This document shows positions 1 through 8,300 of a stretch of 26,707 nucleotides of DNA, piece by piece. The notes below the pieces were generated by a model. That model did no database searches. It saw nothing but the letters and a program-made list of their open reading frames with translations, and was not told the origin of the DNA. Every line of letters starts with the position of its first letter. Positions within the stretch are counted from its first letter, which is position 1. The stretch spans positions 1-26,707 of the forward strand of contig WELB01000321.1 of the NCBI GenBank assembly GCA_009602725.1. Reading direction: 5' to 3'. The DNA is from Spirogloea muscicola. Lineage: Eukaryota > Streptophyta > Zygnematophyceae > Spirogloeales > Spirogloeaceae. The position numbers and the translations under genes are program-made.

Positions 1-140
1 GGGCTGGCCTCTCCCAGCCACCAGTTAATCTGGCCGCGCTTGCTCGCTTCTCACAGCCCTTGCCCATTGGGAGAGCCACTTCTTCATTCTTTTTTGGGCT
101 GGCTTTGCCAGCCCCTCTTTTCTATGGGCGCGCTCTTCTC
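1..140 (+). repeat. SINE-like stem-loop repeat, copy a (internally shortened)
   Basis: This is a short non-coding repeat. It opens with the block CCACCAGTTAATCTGGCCGC (positions 19-38) and ends with the tail seen in all copies: a T-rich stretch, the hairpin GGGCTGGC-TTT-GCCAGCCC (96-114, perfect 8-bp arms), then CTATGGGCGCGC and CTTCTCT. Compared with the inverted copy at 196-440 it lacks the middle (the block containing CTGATGTTGCTCACTCGTG and GTAGTGTAGTCC). The bases after the tail (about 140-165) resemble the LINE 3' UTR near 4089-4110, so the unit may have landed in an older LINE tail. The element may start before the window. Confidence 0.6.
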
Positions 141-195
141 TTTCTGTGCTTGTTGTTCTTAGTGTTTCTGCCTTGCCTGTGGCTCCGCTAACATA

Positions 196-440
196 AAAAG
201 AAAAGCGCGCCCATAGAAAAGAGGGGCTGGCCAAGCCAGCCGGAGAAAGGACTACACTACAACATTTTGCAGAACACAGAGACGATGCAGAGGAAAGCTC
301 AGTACCCACGAGTAGAAGAAGTGGCTCTCCCAATGGGGGCAAGGGCTGTGAGAAGCAAGCACGAGTGAGCAACATCAGGTCTGAGTAGCTCACAGAAAAG
401 AAAGCAAGCGCGGCCAGATTAACTGGTGGCTGGGAGAAAA
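196..440 (-). repeat. SINE-like stem-loop repeat, copy b (longest copy)
   Basis: This is the reverse-complement counterpart of copy a and the longest version of the unit. Read on the minus strand it runs from the CCACCAGTTAATCTGG block, through CTACTCAGACCTGATG, a segment with GGTACTGAGC, and GTAGTGTAGTCC, to the hairpin (225-241, 7-bp arms, loop CAA) and CTATGGGCGCGC. With copy a it forms a large inverted repeat around about 141-195. No open frame is conserved between copies. I see no convincing Pol III A/B boxes, so SINE-like describes structure only. It could instead be an internally deleted LINE derivative. Confidence 0.6.
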
Positions 441-461
441 GACAGTGCGTCCAAATTGAGT

Positions 462-516
462 CTTTGGCTTTGTCCATTCTTTTTTGGGCTGGCTTTGCCA
501 GCCCCTCTTCTCTAGA
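462..516 (+). repeat. Stem-loop tail fragment, copy c
   Basis: This is only the 3' tail of the short repeat: TTTGGCTTTGTCCATTC, the T-run, the hairpin with perfect 8-bp arms (486-493 and 497-504), then CTCTTCTCTAGAGGCGAGC. The last part differs from the usual CTATGGGCGCGC. It lies just after inverted copy b and before copy d. Confidence 0.5.
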
Positions 517-529
517 GGCGAGCACCCCC

Positions 530-700
530 TCATTCTCCTGGCTCACTCGTGGGTACTGAGCTTTCCTCTGCATCGTTTCTGTGTTGCAGTATGTTGTAGT
601 GTAGTCCTTTCTCCGGCTCCTCTTGCTTTGGCTTTGGACATTGTCCATTCTTTTTTGGGCTGGCTTTGCCAGCCCCTCTTTTCTATGGGCGCGCTCTTCC
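530..700 (+). repeat. SINE-like stem-loop repeat, copy d, at the 5' end of the LINE
   Basis: This copy holds the middle and tail of the unit: GCTCACTCGTGGGTACTGAG, the GTAGTGTAGTCC block, the small palindrome GGACATTGTCC, and the hairpin (657-664 and 668-675). It is closely matched by 4426-4582 beyond the 3' end of the LINE. The open frame of the LINE polyprotein starts inside its hairpin. It is therefore either the 5' untranslated region of the LINE or an independent unit sitting directly upstream. Confidence 0.6.
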
Positions 701-3700
701 TCTTTTGGCCCCTTCGAACCTTAGTCAATTCTTTGTCCGCCCGCCAATCCATCGCCACCACTGCCGCCGTCGTCCCCCACCGCCCCCATGTCCCCCGACG
801 CTGCCTTCCCAACCATCCGCCATCCCACCTCTCGTACCGCCCAGCCTTCCGCAGTCGGCGCCATCGACGCAGCCCCCGCCACCGCGGCCTCCAACCCCGC
901 CGAGCGAGCCGGCTTCACCACCGTTGCCCCCGCCTCACTCGCCCGAACCACTGCTGTGCAAGCACTGCCAGAGGACCTTCACCTCGCGGTCCGGCCGGGC
1001 CAACCACGACCGAGCCTGTACGTGCAGTAACAACCGCGCAGCACAGGCGCGGAGCGCAGCGGCAGCGGGTGGTCGTCGGGGCAGACCAGGCAAGCCTCCC
1101 GCGTCGTCCCCGCCAACACCTCAACACTGGCAGTGGCTGGCTGGCCTCGACCTGGCCGCAGTCCACAGCCAGGCGGCCCTGCCGCTCCTCCGCCACGTTC
1201 CGCGCTGGGTGCGCCCGCACCTCCGCCGCGCGCTCCGCCCGGTGACGCAGCGTCTCGTCGCGGACCACCGGGACGAGGCGGCATGGAAGTTATTCCTCCT
1301 CTTCCCCCGGCTGCTGCTCGGGCGTGCCTCTCCCGACAGCCGCATGCAGGGCCAGCAGCCCCTGCTGGAGCGCGTCCAGTTGTTCGAGAGCGGGCACTGG
1401 GAGGAGCTTCTGGCGCGTCATGACGCCGCCGTGGCAGCCTCTGCGGCCAACCGTGGGGGCACAGGGACAGCGCCCGACAGGGCCGCCAGCGTCCGTCGGG
1501 CACTCCGCTTCGGCCACGCGGGTGAGCTTTCCAGGGCTGTGCAGGCCCTCGACGATGCGATGCTGGCGCCGACCAATGCGGCGACTCGGGCGGCCCTGGA
1601 CTCCCTGCACCCCCCGGCGAGCTCCCCTCTGCCACCGTGGTTGGCCGCCTTCGCTCCACCAGAGGAGGTGGTCTTGGATGCCAACGCCCTCAAGAAGGCT
1701 CTGCAGACCAGCCGTCGCGCAGCCGCCGGTGGCCCCTCCCGCATACTTACCGAGCACCTGCGGGAGATCTTCCTCGAGGGAGAGGCTGCGGACTTCAACG
1801 CCCTGCTACAGATCTGCCAGCATCTGGCCCGGGACAATGTGCCGGCCAGCATCCGCGGCGTACTGTGCACCAGCACGCTGCTCGCCCTCGACAAGCCGAG
1901 CGGGGGAGTCAGGCCCATTGCCATTGGGGAGGTCCTCTATTGCCTGGTGAGCCGCGTTCTCTGGCAGCAACATGCGGGGCCGGCGCAGGTGCACCTGGCG
2001 CCACATCAATACGGCGCGGGGCTGCGGAGTGGGGGCGAGGCCGTGGTCCACGGGGTCCGTGCAACCTTGGACCAACACCCGGGGTGGCTGGCGCTGGCCG
2101 TCGACGTAAAAAATGCGTTCAACACCGTGGAGCGCGCCTGCATCGCGGAGGAGCTCCGGGCCGCCTTCCCCTCCCTGGTACCCTTTTTCCGCTTGGGGTA
2201 CGGTCAGCCCAGCGACCTCCTCTGGAGGACAGGGGGTGACCAAGTGGAGGTCCTGCAGTCCCAAGCGGGCACGCGGCAAGGGGACCCCCTCGCCGGCTTC
2301 TTCTTTGCGCTCGCTCACAACCGGGCTCTGCAGGCTACCGCGGCAGCACATCCAGGGGTCCTACTGCCCACCTTCGCCGACGACACCACCATGGTCGGCC
2401 CTCCGGAAGACGTGGCGGCGACCTTCGTCACCTTCGAGCGGCAGCTGGCCACCCTCGGCCTGTCCACCCGGGCGTCGAAGTGTGCGGCTTGGTCCCCCTG
2501 CGGCCTCCCACCCACCCTGGCGCTGCCCGCCGGATGCCTGACTCCGGCAAACGGCTTCACCCTCCTGGGGGTCCCCATCGGCGCGCCGTCCTTCGTGGAG
2601 GGGCAGCTGCGAGCCCGCCTCGAGGAGCACCTCCAGCCTGCGGCCCGGCTCCCCGAGCTGCAGGACATGCAGCTGGCCTTGGCCATGTTGACCAAGGCTA
2701 TTGCGGAGCGACCCCAGTACCTGACGCGGGCCACCCCGCCGTCCCCAGGGGCGCTGGCGGCGTACGCGGGTTTTGACGCAGGCATGGTGACGAGCCTGGC
2801 GGCCCTGGTCCGCCACCAGGGCTTCCCCCAGTCGCCGGCCGCCCTTCACCAGGCCACGCTTCCCCTCAGATACGGCGGTCTCGGCTTGCGCCCGCTCGTC
2901 CGTTCCTGCCGGGCAGCGTATCTCGGCAGCTGGGCGCAGACAGCCGCCTCCGTGGCCCAGCGATTCTTGGTCCAGGGCCAGCGTGTGCTGGAGCAGGCGG
3001 TGGTGGAGGTCGACAGGGGTGTGCTGCCCTTCCACGCGTCGCTACGCTCCGCCCACCAGGAGCTGCTCGCGGTGCACCTGGACCTGGCGGGCCAGGCTGT
3101 CTCCTTTGCGCACCTCGCGCACACCGCTGACCAGCGCGTCCAAGCGCGCTTCGCAGCCGCAATGGACAAGGCAGCCTTCACCACCGCCTTGCTCCAGCTC
3201 CCGGAGGCCGACCTGCGCGGGCGCGCGCGATTCCGCTCGGCCTCCTCCCCGGGGGCCGCGGCGTGGCTCCAGGCCCTCCCCCTCAATGAAGCCCTCACCC
3301 TCCCGGACGAGGCCTTCCGCAGTGCCGTCCACCGGCTCCTGGGCTTGCCGCCGCCATGTCTCCAGGGTGTGCAACAGTGTGAGTGTGGTGAGCGAGGGGC
3401 CGAGCATGGGGAGCTGGCCGCTCATGTTCTGCGCTGTTCCCACGGCGGAGAGCGGACAGCGGCCCATGACCATCTCCGGGATGCGATGCATGGCATCCTT
3501 GTGGAGGCTGGCTTCTCGGTGGCAGCCGAGAACTCTGCCGTCATGCCGCTCCAGCAACGGGCCGACGGTCTCCACGCTCGTCGCGTGGACCTTGTGGCCA
3601 CCCCACCGGCAGGCGGGCCACGTCTTCTCCTGGACGTGGTGACCACCGACTCCTATGACCGCTCACATCCAACCCAGTGTGCCACCAAAGCTGGGTATGC

Positions 3701-4064
3701 GGTAGCCTGCGCAGCTCGGGCCAAGGAGCTAAAATACGCAGATCACCCGCGGGAAGACGAGTTCTTCCCGCTCGCCATCGATACGCACGGGGCGCTGGGC
3801 GCTCGGTGGCTCGAGCTGCTCAACCAGCTCTCTCGTCACGCCATTGCCCGCCGCTTCCATGGGGAGCCGGTGGACTCCCATGCAGCAGGGTCGCTAGCGC
3901 AGGTGTACCGCATGCGCTTGGCCGTCTCGCTGCAGAGGTCTATGGCCCGCGCGCTGCACCTGCGTGCAGGCAGAGCCCTCGCTGCTGCCTCTGGCTCTGG
4001 CCAGGGGACCCGCTTCCAGGAACCCAGTCTCTCTGACCTGAGGCTGCTTAGCAGGGGTTACTGA
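666..4064 (+). CDS. LINE polyprotein: zinc finger, reverse transcriptase, restriction-like endonuclease
   Basis: This ORF of 1132 codons has no internal stop, so the copy could be recently active. Counting from 666, a proline-rich start is followed by a C2HC zinc finger (C98, C101, H114, C118). The RT motifs are the first catalytic aspartate in AVDVKNAFN (D480), the RQGDPL box (about 537-542) and FADD (570-573). Near the C-terminus is a CxC-x12-H-x3-C knuckle, followed by an endonuclease motif of the D-x14-D type (RVDLVAT...LLLDV) and an AKxxKY-like AKELKY, as in R2-class nucleases. The role is target-primed reverse transcription: nick DNA, prime on it and copy element RNA. The frame opens in repeat copy d and has no ATG before 1344, which is after the zinc finger, so the true start is unclear. 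Confidence 0.85.
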   Translation: MPAPLFYGRALPLLAPSNLSQFFVRPPIHRHHCRRRPPPPPCPPTLPSQPSAIPPLVPPSLPQSAPSTQPPPPRPPTPPSEPASPPLPPPHSPEPLLCKHCQRTFTSRSGRANHDRACTCSNNRAAQARSAAAAGGRRGRPGKPPASSPPTPQHWQWLAGLDLAAVHSQAALPLLRHVPRWVRPHLRRALRPVTQRLVADHRDEAAWKLFLLFPRLLLGRASPDSRMQGQQPLLERVQLFESGHWEELLARHDAAVAASAANRGGTGTAPDRAASVRRALRFGHAGELSRAVQALDDAMLAPTNAATRAALDSLHPPASSPLPPWLAAFAPPEEVVLDANALKKALQTSRRAAAGGPSRILTEHLREIFLEGEAADFNALLQICQHLARDNVPASIRGVLCTSTLLALDKPSGGVRPIAIGEVLYCLVSRVLWQQHAGPAQVHLAPHQYGAGLRSGGEAVVHGVRATLDQHPGWLALAVDVKNAFNTVERACIAEELRAAFPSLVPFFRLGYGQPSDLLWRTGGDQVEVLQSQAGTRQGDPLAGFFFALAHNRALQATAAAHPGVLLPTFADDTTMVGPPEDVAATFVTFERQLATLGLSTRASKCAAWSPCGLPPTLALPAGCLTPANGFTLLGVPIGAPSFVEGQLRARLEEHLQPAARLPELQDMQLALAMLTKAIAERPQYLTRATPPSPGALAAYAGFDAGMVTSLAALVRHQGFPQSPAALHQATLPLRYGGLGLRPLVRSCRAAYLGSWAQTAASVAQRFLVQGQRVLEQAVVEVDRGVLPFHASLRSAHQELLAVHLDLAGQAVSFAHLAHTADQRVQARFAAAMDKAAFTTALLQLPEADLRGRARFRSASSPGAAAWLQALPLNEALTLPDEAFRSAVHRLLGLPPPCLQGVQQCECGERGAEHGELAAHVLRCSHGGERTAAHDHLRDAMHGILVEAGFSVAAENSAVMPLQQRADGLHARRVDLVATPPAGGPRLLLDVVTTDSYDRSHPTQCATKAGYAVACAARAKELKYADHPREDEFFPLAIDTHGALGARWLELLNQLSRHAIARRFHGEPVDSHAAGSLAQVYRMRLAVSLQRSMARALHLRAGRALAAASGSGQGTRFQEPSLSDLRLLSRGY

Positions 4065-4197
4065 GTGCTTCGTAGCTGCTTCGTTTCTTTTCTGTGCTTG
4101 TTGTTCTTCGTACTTCCCCTGGCCCCTTCTCGTCCTTTGTTCATTCTTTTCTGGGCTGGCTTTTTCCAGCCCCTATCCTCAATGGGCGAGCCCTTCT

Positions 4198-4288
4198 CTC
4201 TGCCTGCACGCAGGTGCAGCGGACGGGCCATAGACCTCTTCAGCGAGACGGCCAAGCGCATGCGGTACACCTGCGCTAGCGGCCCTGC
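4198..4288 (-). mobile_element. Antisense LINE fragment, part 1
   Basis: This is the reverse complement of LINE positions 3975-3885, the end of the endonuclease/C-terminal coding part, with a handful of substitutions. It continues at 4583-4993 (reverse complement of 3887-3476), so the two parts are one older minus-strand LINE copy split by a 294-base insertion. LINE copy 1 ends directly against it, so copy 1 inserted into this older copy. Confidence 0.75.
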
Positions 4289-4582
4289 GCCTGGCCGCAT
4301 CGCTTCAACGCTCCCTTGCCCACGCCGTCCACACGCGAGCAGGCCGTGCTATGGCCGCCGCCTCTGGGTCTCGGCGGAGTGCCTCTTTCCCTGCTGTGAG
4401 CTACTCAGACCTGATGTTGCTCACTCGTGGGTACTGAGCTTCCCTCTGCATCGTCTCTGTGTTCTGCAGTGTTTTGTAGTGTAGTCCTTTTTCCGGCTCC
4501 TCTTTCTTTGGCTTTGGACATTGTCCATTCTTTTCTGGGCTGGCTTTGCCAGCCCCTCTTCTCTATGGGCGCGCACTTCTCT
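4289..4582 (+). mobile_element. SINE-like insertion, copy e, inside the antisense LINE fragment
   Basis: This 294-base insertion is flanked by a 3-base TGC duplication (4286-4288 and 4583-4585). Its right part (about 4395-4582) matches copy d and the core of copy b: CTACTCAGACCTGATG, GCTCACTCGTGGGTACTGAG, GTAGTGTAGTCC, GGACATTGTCC, hairpin 4537-4555, then CTATGGGCGCGC and ACTTCTCT. Its left 100 bases (from 4289) I do not recognise elsewhere in the window. The right-hand tail closely resembles the last 60 bases of the LINE (4139-4198), which is how a SINE borrowing LINE machinery would look. Confidence 0.65.
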
Positions 4583-4993
4583 TGCTGCATGGGAGTCCAC
4601 CGGCTCCCTATGGAAGCGGCGGACAACGGCGTGGCGGTAGAGCTGGTTGAGCAGCTCGAGCCACCGAGCGCCCAGCGCCCCGTGCGTATCAATGGCGAGC
4701 GGGAAGAACTCGTCTTCCCGCGGGTGATCTGCGCGTTTTAGCTCCTTGGCCCGAGCGGCGCAGGCTACCGCATACCCAGCCTTGGTGCACACTGGGCTGG
4801 GTGTGAGCGGTCATAGGAGTCAGTGGTCACCACGTCCAGGAGAAGACGTGGCCCGCCGGCTGGTGGGGTGGCCACAAGGTCGACACGACGAGCGTGGAGA
4901 CCGTCGGCCCGTTGCAGGAGCGGCATGACGGCGGAGTTCTCGGCTGCCACCGAGAAGCCAGCCTCCACAAGGATGCCATGCATCGCATCCCGG
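4583..4993 (-). mobile_element. Antisense LINE fragment, part 2 (endonuclease domain, frameshifted)
   Basis: This is the reverse complement of LINE positions 3887-3476. On the minus strand it encodes the endonuclease region with the same D-x14-D and AKxxK motifs. A single-base deletion near 4786-4790 (one C fewer than the copy at 3680-3684) shifts the frame, so this copy is dead. The fragment ends abruptly at 4993. Confidence 0.8.
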
Positions 4994-5104
4994 TTTATAG
5001 GCCTCCGTAACAACATCGACCAAGGCCCGTGGTTCTCCACCAGGTTGCACGCCCACAATGTCGAAGTGTGCGGCGATGATGACGTCCCAAACCTTGTTAA
5101 TTCC
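4994..5104 (-). other. Unassigned segment between LINE debris and repeat, with a coding-like frame
   Basis: This is unique sequence between the truncated LINE fragment and the CCACCAATCAATCTGG repeat block. The minus strand has an uninterrupted frame reading about VWDVIIAAHFDIVGVQ, followed by PGGEPRALVDVVTEAYKPG. It looks protein-like, but I cannot match it to a family. It may be a captured exon piece or part of an older retroelement. Confidence 0.2.
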
Positions 5105-5150
5105 TGACTTCTCCTAGCCACCAATCAATCTGGCCGCGCTTGCTTCCTGG
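5105..5150 (+). repeat. 5' block of the SINE-like repeat, just upstream of ABCA
   Basis: AGCCACCAATCAATCTGGCC and the following CGCGCTTGCTTC match the opening block of copies a (19-45) and b (408-436). It ends about 160 bases before the ABCA start codon and so probably lies in the promoter or 5' UTR of that gene. No stem-loop tail follows here. Confidence 0.5.
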
Positions 5151-5312
5151 GCATCCGTGGTGATGGGCATGATGTTGTTCACTTCCACGACCGCACCGTA
5201 CCCGGCGTCGCCGCATCAAACCCGCCGGGGCCTCGGTCAGAAGGAGGTTGTAGAGCCGGGGGGAAGCGCCGGGGGGAGCGCCCCGGCGCCCGGCCCGGGG
5301 GAGCCCGGCGCC

Positions 5313-8300
5313 ATGGCCCTCGCGCGCCCCCTGCGCGCCGCGCTGCGCAAGAACGCGCTCCTCAAGCTCCGCAACCCCCTCTCCACCGCCTGCGAGGTTC
5401 CGCCTCCGCCACCCTCCGCCACCCGTTCCGCCTCCGCCTGCCTGCGCTTTCCCGCTGCGCCGCGCCTGAGCTCGCCCCTCTCGCCTGCCCAGATCCTCCT
5501 GCCCGTCACCGTGATGCTCATGCTCATGGCCGTTCGCACCAAGGTCGCCCGCGACCGTCATCCCACGCAGGCGTGAGTCACCGCCGCCCACTCGACTCTC
5601 TGCCTCTCCCCACCGCCTTCGCACGTGGTTGGGCACCCTGCTCGGTCCTCAGCACTCCGTGGGCTGCCGGGCGCACATGCGCAGGTACATCCGCAAGGAC
5701 ACGTTTGTGAGGGTGGGCGAGAGCCTCATCTCCCCGAGCTTCGACACCATCCTGCTCTCCTGCCTGCGTGAGCGCAGCCGCGTGGCGTTTGCGCCCGACA
5801 GCCGCTTCACTGCACAAATGCTCGACGACCTCTCTCCTCGTTACCCTCTTCTCAGGGTGAGCTTGATCGTCCCACACCTTGATCCGGAGGCCAATTGGAT
5901 GTTAAGACTGCGGCTGACACGCCGCTCTTCCAGGTCGCGAGCGGCTATGTCGAAGAGCGTCATGTTGGCCCAGTGCATGGCAGTGATGGCACCATAGGCC
6001 TGGAATAGTCTAAAGTAGCATTGTTCATGTGGGAGTATCTTGGAGAGGCTTGAGATGGCTTGGGAAGACTCGAGAAGGCTCGGAAAGGCTTGAGAAGGCT
6101 TGGAATGGTTTCGAAAGGCATGGGGATATTCAGAAAAGCAGTGGGCAGGTCATGGTTGCAAAATGAATAGGCGCTGTGGTCATGCGCTGCATTGTCTTGC
6201 AGCTTAGATTTAGATTTTGCTTGCATCTCGTCGTTCTGCTGAGCTTTTACGTCACAAGAGCATGGGTCACTGAGGACAAAAGCACAAGGGCAGCAGCACA
6301 GCCGGGAGCATAGAGGTAGCTTGGATCTGGTACCATCTTCCCTGAGGTCCACGCAAGCTCACTCCATCTTATGTGCAGAGACTTGCCAAGGTATTCTCGA
6401 GTGAGCTTGAGCTTGATAACTACATCCGCTCGGACCTGTATGGAATTGTGGAACCCGCAAGGTGTCCCCCTTGCTCCAGCATGCATGCTGCGGGCACCTC
6501 TCGAGCCTCTCTGCCCACTCTGCAGCAGCTCACCAGCACTGCTGTGCCTCTGTCTCCCCTACTCGGCCCATGATGTGCATCTTGCCCCGTGTTGCCAGGA
6601 ACCTGAGCAATCCTCGTATCCAGGGTGCGATTGTCTTTCATCAAAGTGGAGGTGATGATGCCATATACGAGTACAGTATTCGCCTCAACCATACTTGGGC
6701 ACCATCGGGGTTTCCAGATCCCAAGCACATTATGGACACGAATGGACGTTATACTGATGACTTGCAACTTGGACTGAACCCGATACCCATTATGCAGTAC
6801 GGTCTCAGCGGCTTCTTGACTGTGAGTCCAAGTCTCTCTACAACAACCGAACACATTGCAAGCAGCTAGATCAGTGCCACTATGATTGTAAAAATATCCC
6901 TCTTCGTCTTCATCTTCGTCTTTGGATTGTCTTGAATTGCGGAGCAGCCCTCGGGAGCAGCAGAGTCTCAAATTGCTGCTCTTTTTATGCTGACAGTTGC
7001 AGAAACTGATCGATTCATATATCATACGCAAGCATGAGTATACGAACCAGATTGCAATGGTGTCTAACTGGGAGGGGAAGGCTTTACTGGAGGAGGTCAA
7101 GGGAGCTTCAGTAATGAGTCCTACCACTTACATCCCTACAGAGATCAACGTTGCACCCTTCCCTATACCAGACTACATAGACGACTCATTCCAATTCATT
7201 GTAAAGAAGGTGCTGGGGGTCCTGTAAGTAGAAAGAACCCAAGAACCCATCCCATCCTCTTTCATAAGAGAAGGCGCATGGAAAATGAGGCCAGATCAAG
7301 CGAACACACAGGCAAAAGCTATTGCAAGGGATGGAGCTGCAAATATGCTCAATACACATGCCTGTCTTTGACAATCAGTGCCTCCTAATTGTTCAGGGTG
7401 CTTAGTATCCAGCTTGACATTTGAGAGAGGCATGATCATTGGTACATTGACAAGTACACATACACAGGACAATATGCAGCGTTGGATGATCAAGCCCTGA
7501 CTATTATACTCTCTAAGCAGTCTTCTGCACCTTTGCAGTTTCGTGGTGGCATTCCTCTTTCCCATCTCAAGGTTGATCCGTGCAATCGTCCTGGAAAAGG
7601 TCAAGCACGCGCCATCCCTCTGCTCAATATGGGGGACCCATAAACAGCAGCAGCAGCACATTCAGACTGATAGTAACCCGGGGTCATTTGATGCGCAGGA
7701 AACAAGGACCAGGGAGGGCATGCACATGATGGGCCTCAGCAATGTCGTCTTCTTTCTGTCATGGTTTATCACCTACAGCATTCAGGTGTGCCTCGCCGTG
7801 TGCGTAGCATCGTGCTGTGATTGAGTAGCAATCGAAGACTGGACTGTCTCCACTTGTTGTCCATTCGACACAGATTTTGAATGTATTCCTATTATTGACG
7901 ATCCAAAGGGTCAGTGTGCATGCAAAGGAGGAAGGATCAGAGCAACACCTGAACTTGATATTGTGGGCAGTTTGCGGTGACCTCAGCAGTAATTGTCGCG
8001 GTTGCTGCAAACAGCCTCTTCAAGTACAGCCACAAGTCCGTCATATTTGTGTACTTCCTCGTATTCAGCGAAAGTTCCATACTTTTCTGCATGATGCTCA
8101 GCACTTTCTTCTCGCGAGCAAAGACTGCAGCTGCAGTTGGCACCCTCACCTTTCTGGGAGCCTATTTTCCTTACTTCACTGTTGTTGACCCCAGTATCTC
8201 GTGGTAGGTCAAAGGACCGTGCCGCAACCTTGGATCTACTGTTATCCAGTTGCGTGCTTGGGCCGCTGCGATTGTTGTGCATTTTATGCCTGGTTTATTG

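Larger units (their letters stand above)
530..4198 (+). mobile_element. RLE-type non-LTR retrotransposon (LINE), copy 1
   Basis: This element has one long ORF (666-4064) with an N-terminal zinc finger, reverse transcriptase and a C-terminal restriction-like endonuclease, followed by a 3' UTR of about 134 bases. The 3' UTR ends in a T-rich segment, an imperfect stem-loop (GGGCTGG 4153-4159 with CCAGCCC 4166-4172) and CAATGGGCGAGCCCTTCTCTC. The 3' boundary at about 4198 is placed where sequence switches to an antisense LINE fragment; the minus-strand copy at 26371-26707 has the same tail and a comparable switch. There is no poly(A) tail and there are no LTRs. Domain order matches R2/R4/NeSL-type elements, with no apurinic-type endonuclease in the ORF, unlike the algal Dualen clade. 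The 5' boundary is uncertain because copy d may or may not belong to it. Confidence 0.75.

Noticed and set aside
484-1245. Plus-strand open frame of 253 codons across repeat copy d and the LINE start
   Set aside because: It is read from repeat sequence and then overlaps the LINE frame; the composition is a shadow of the GC-rich LINE and no domain is visible.
979-3646. Many long minus-strand and alternate-frame ORFs inside the LINE
   Set aside because: High GC lengthens chance frames. Only the 666-4064 frame carries zinc finger, RT and endonuclease motifs.
4427-4741. Open frames over the short repeat (reading ...HSFLGWLCQPLFSMG...)
   Set aside because: The same peptide arises from each repeat copy because the hairpin region lacks stops. 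The frames break at different places and show no protein-level constraint.
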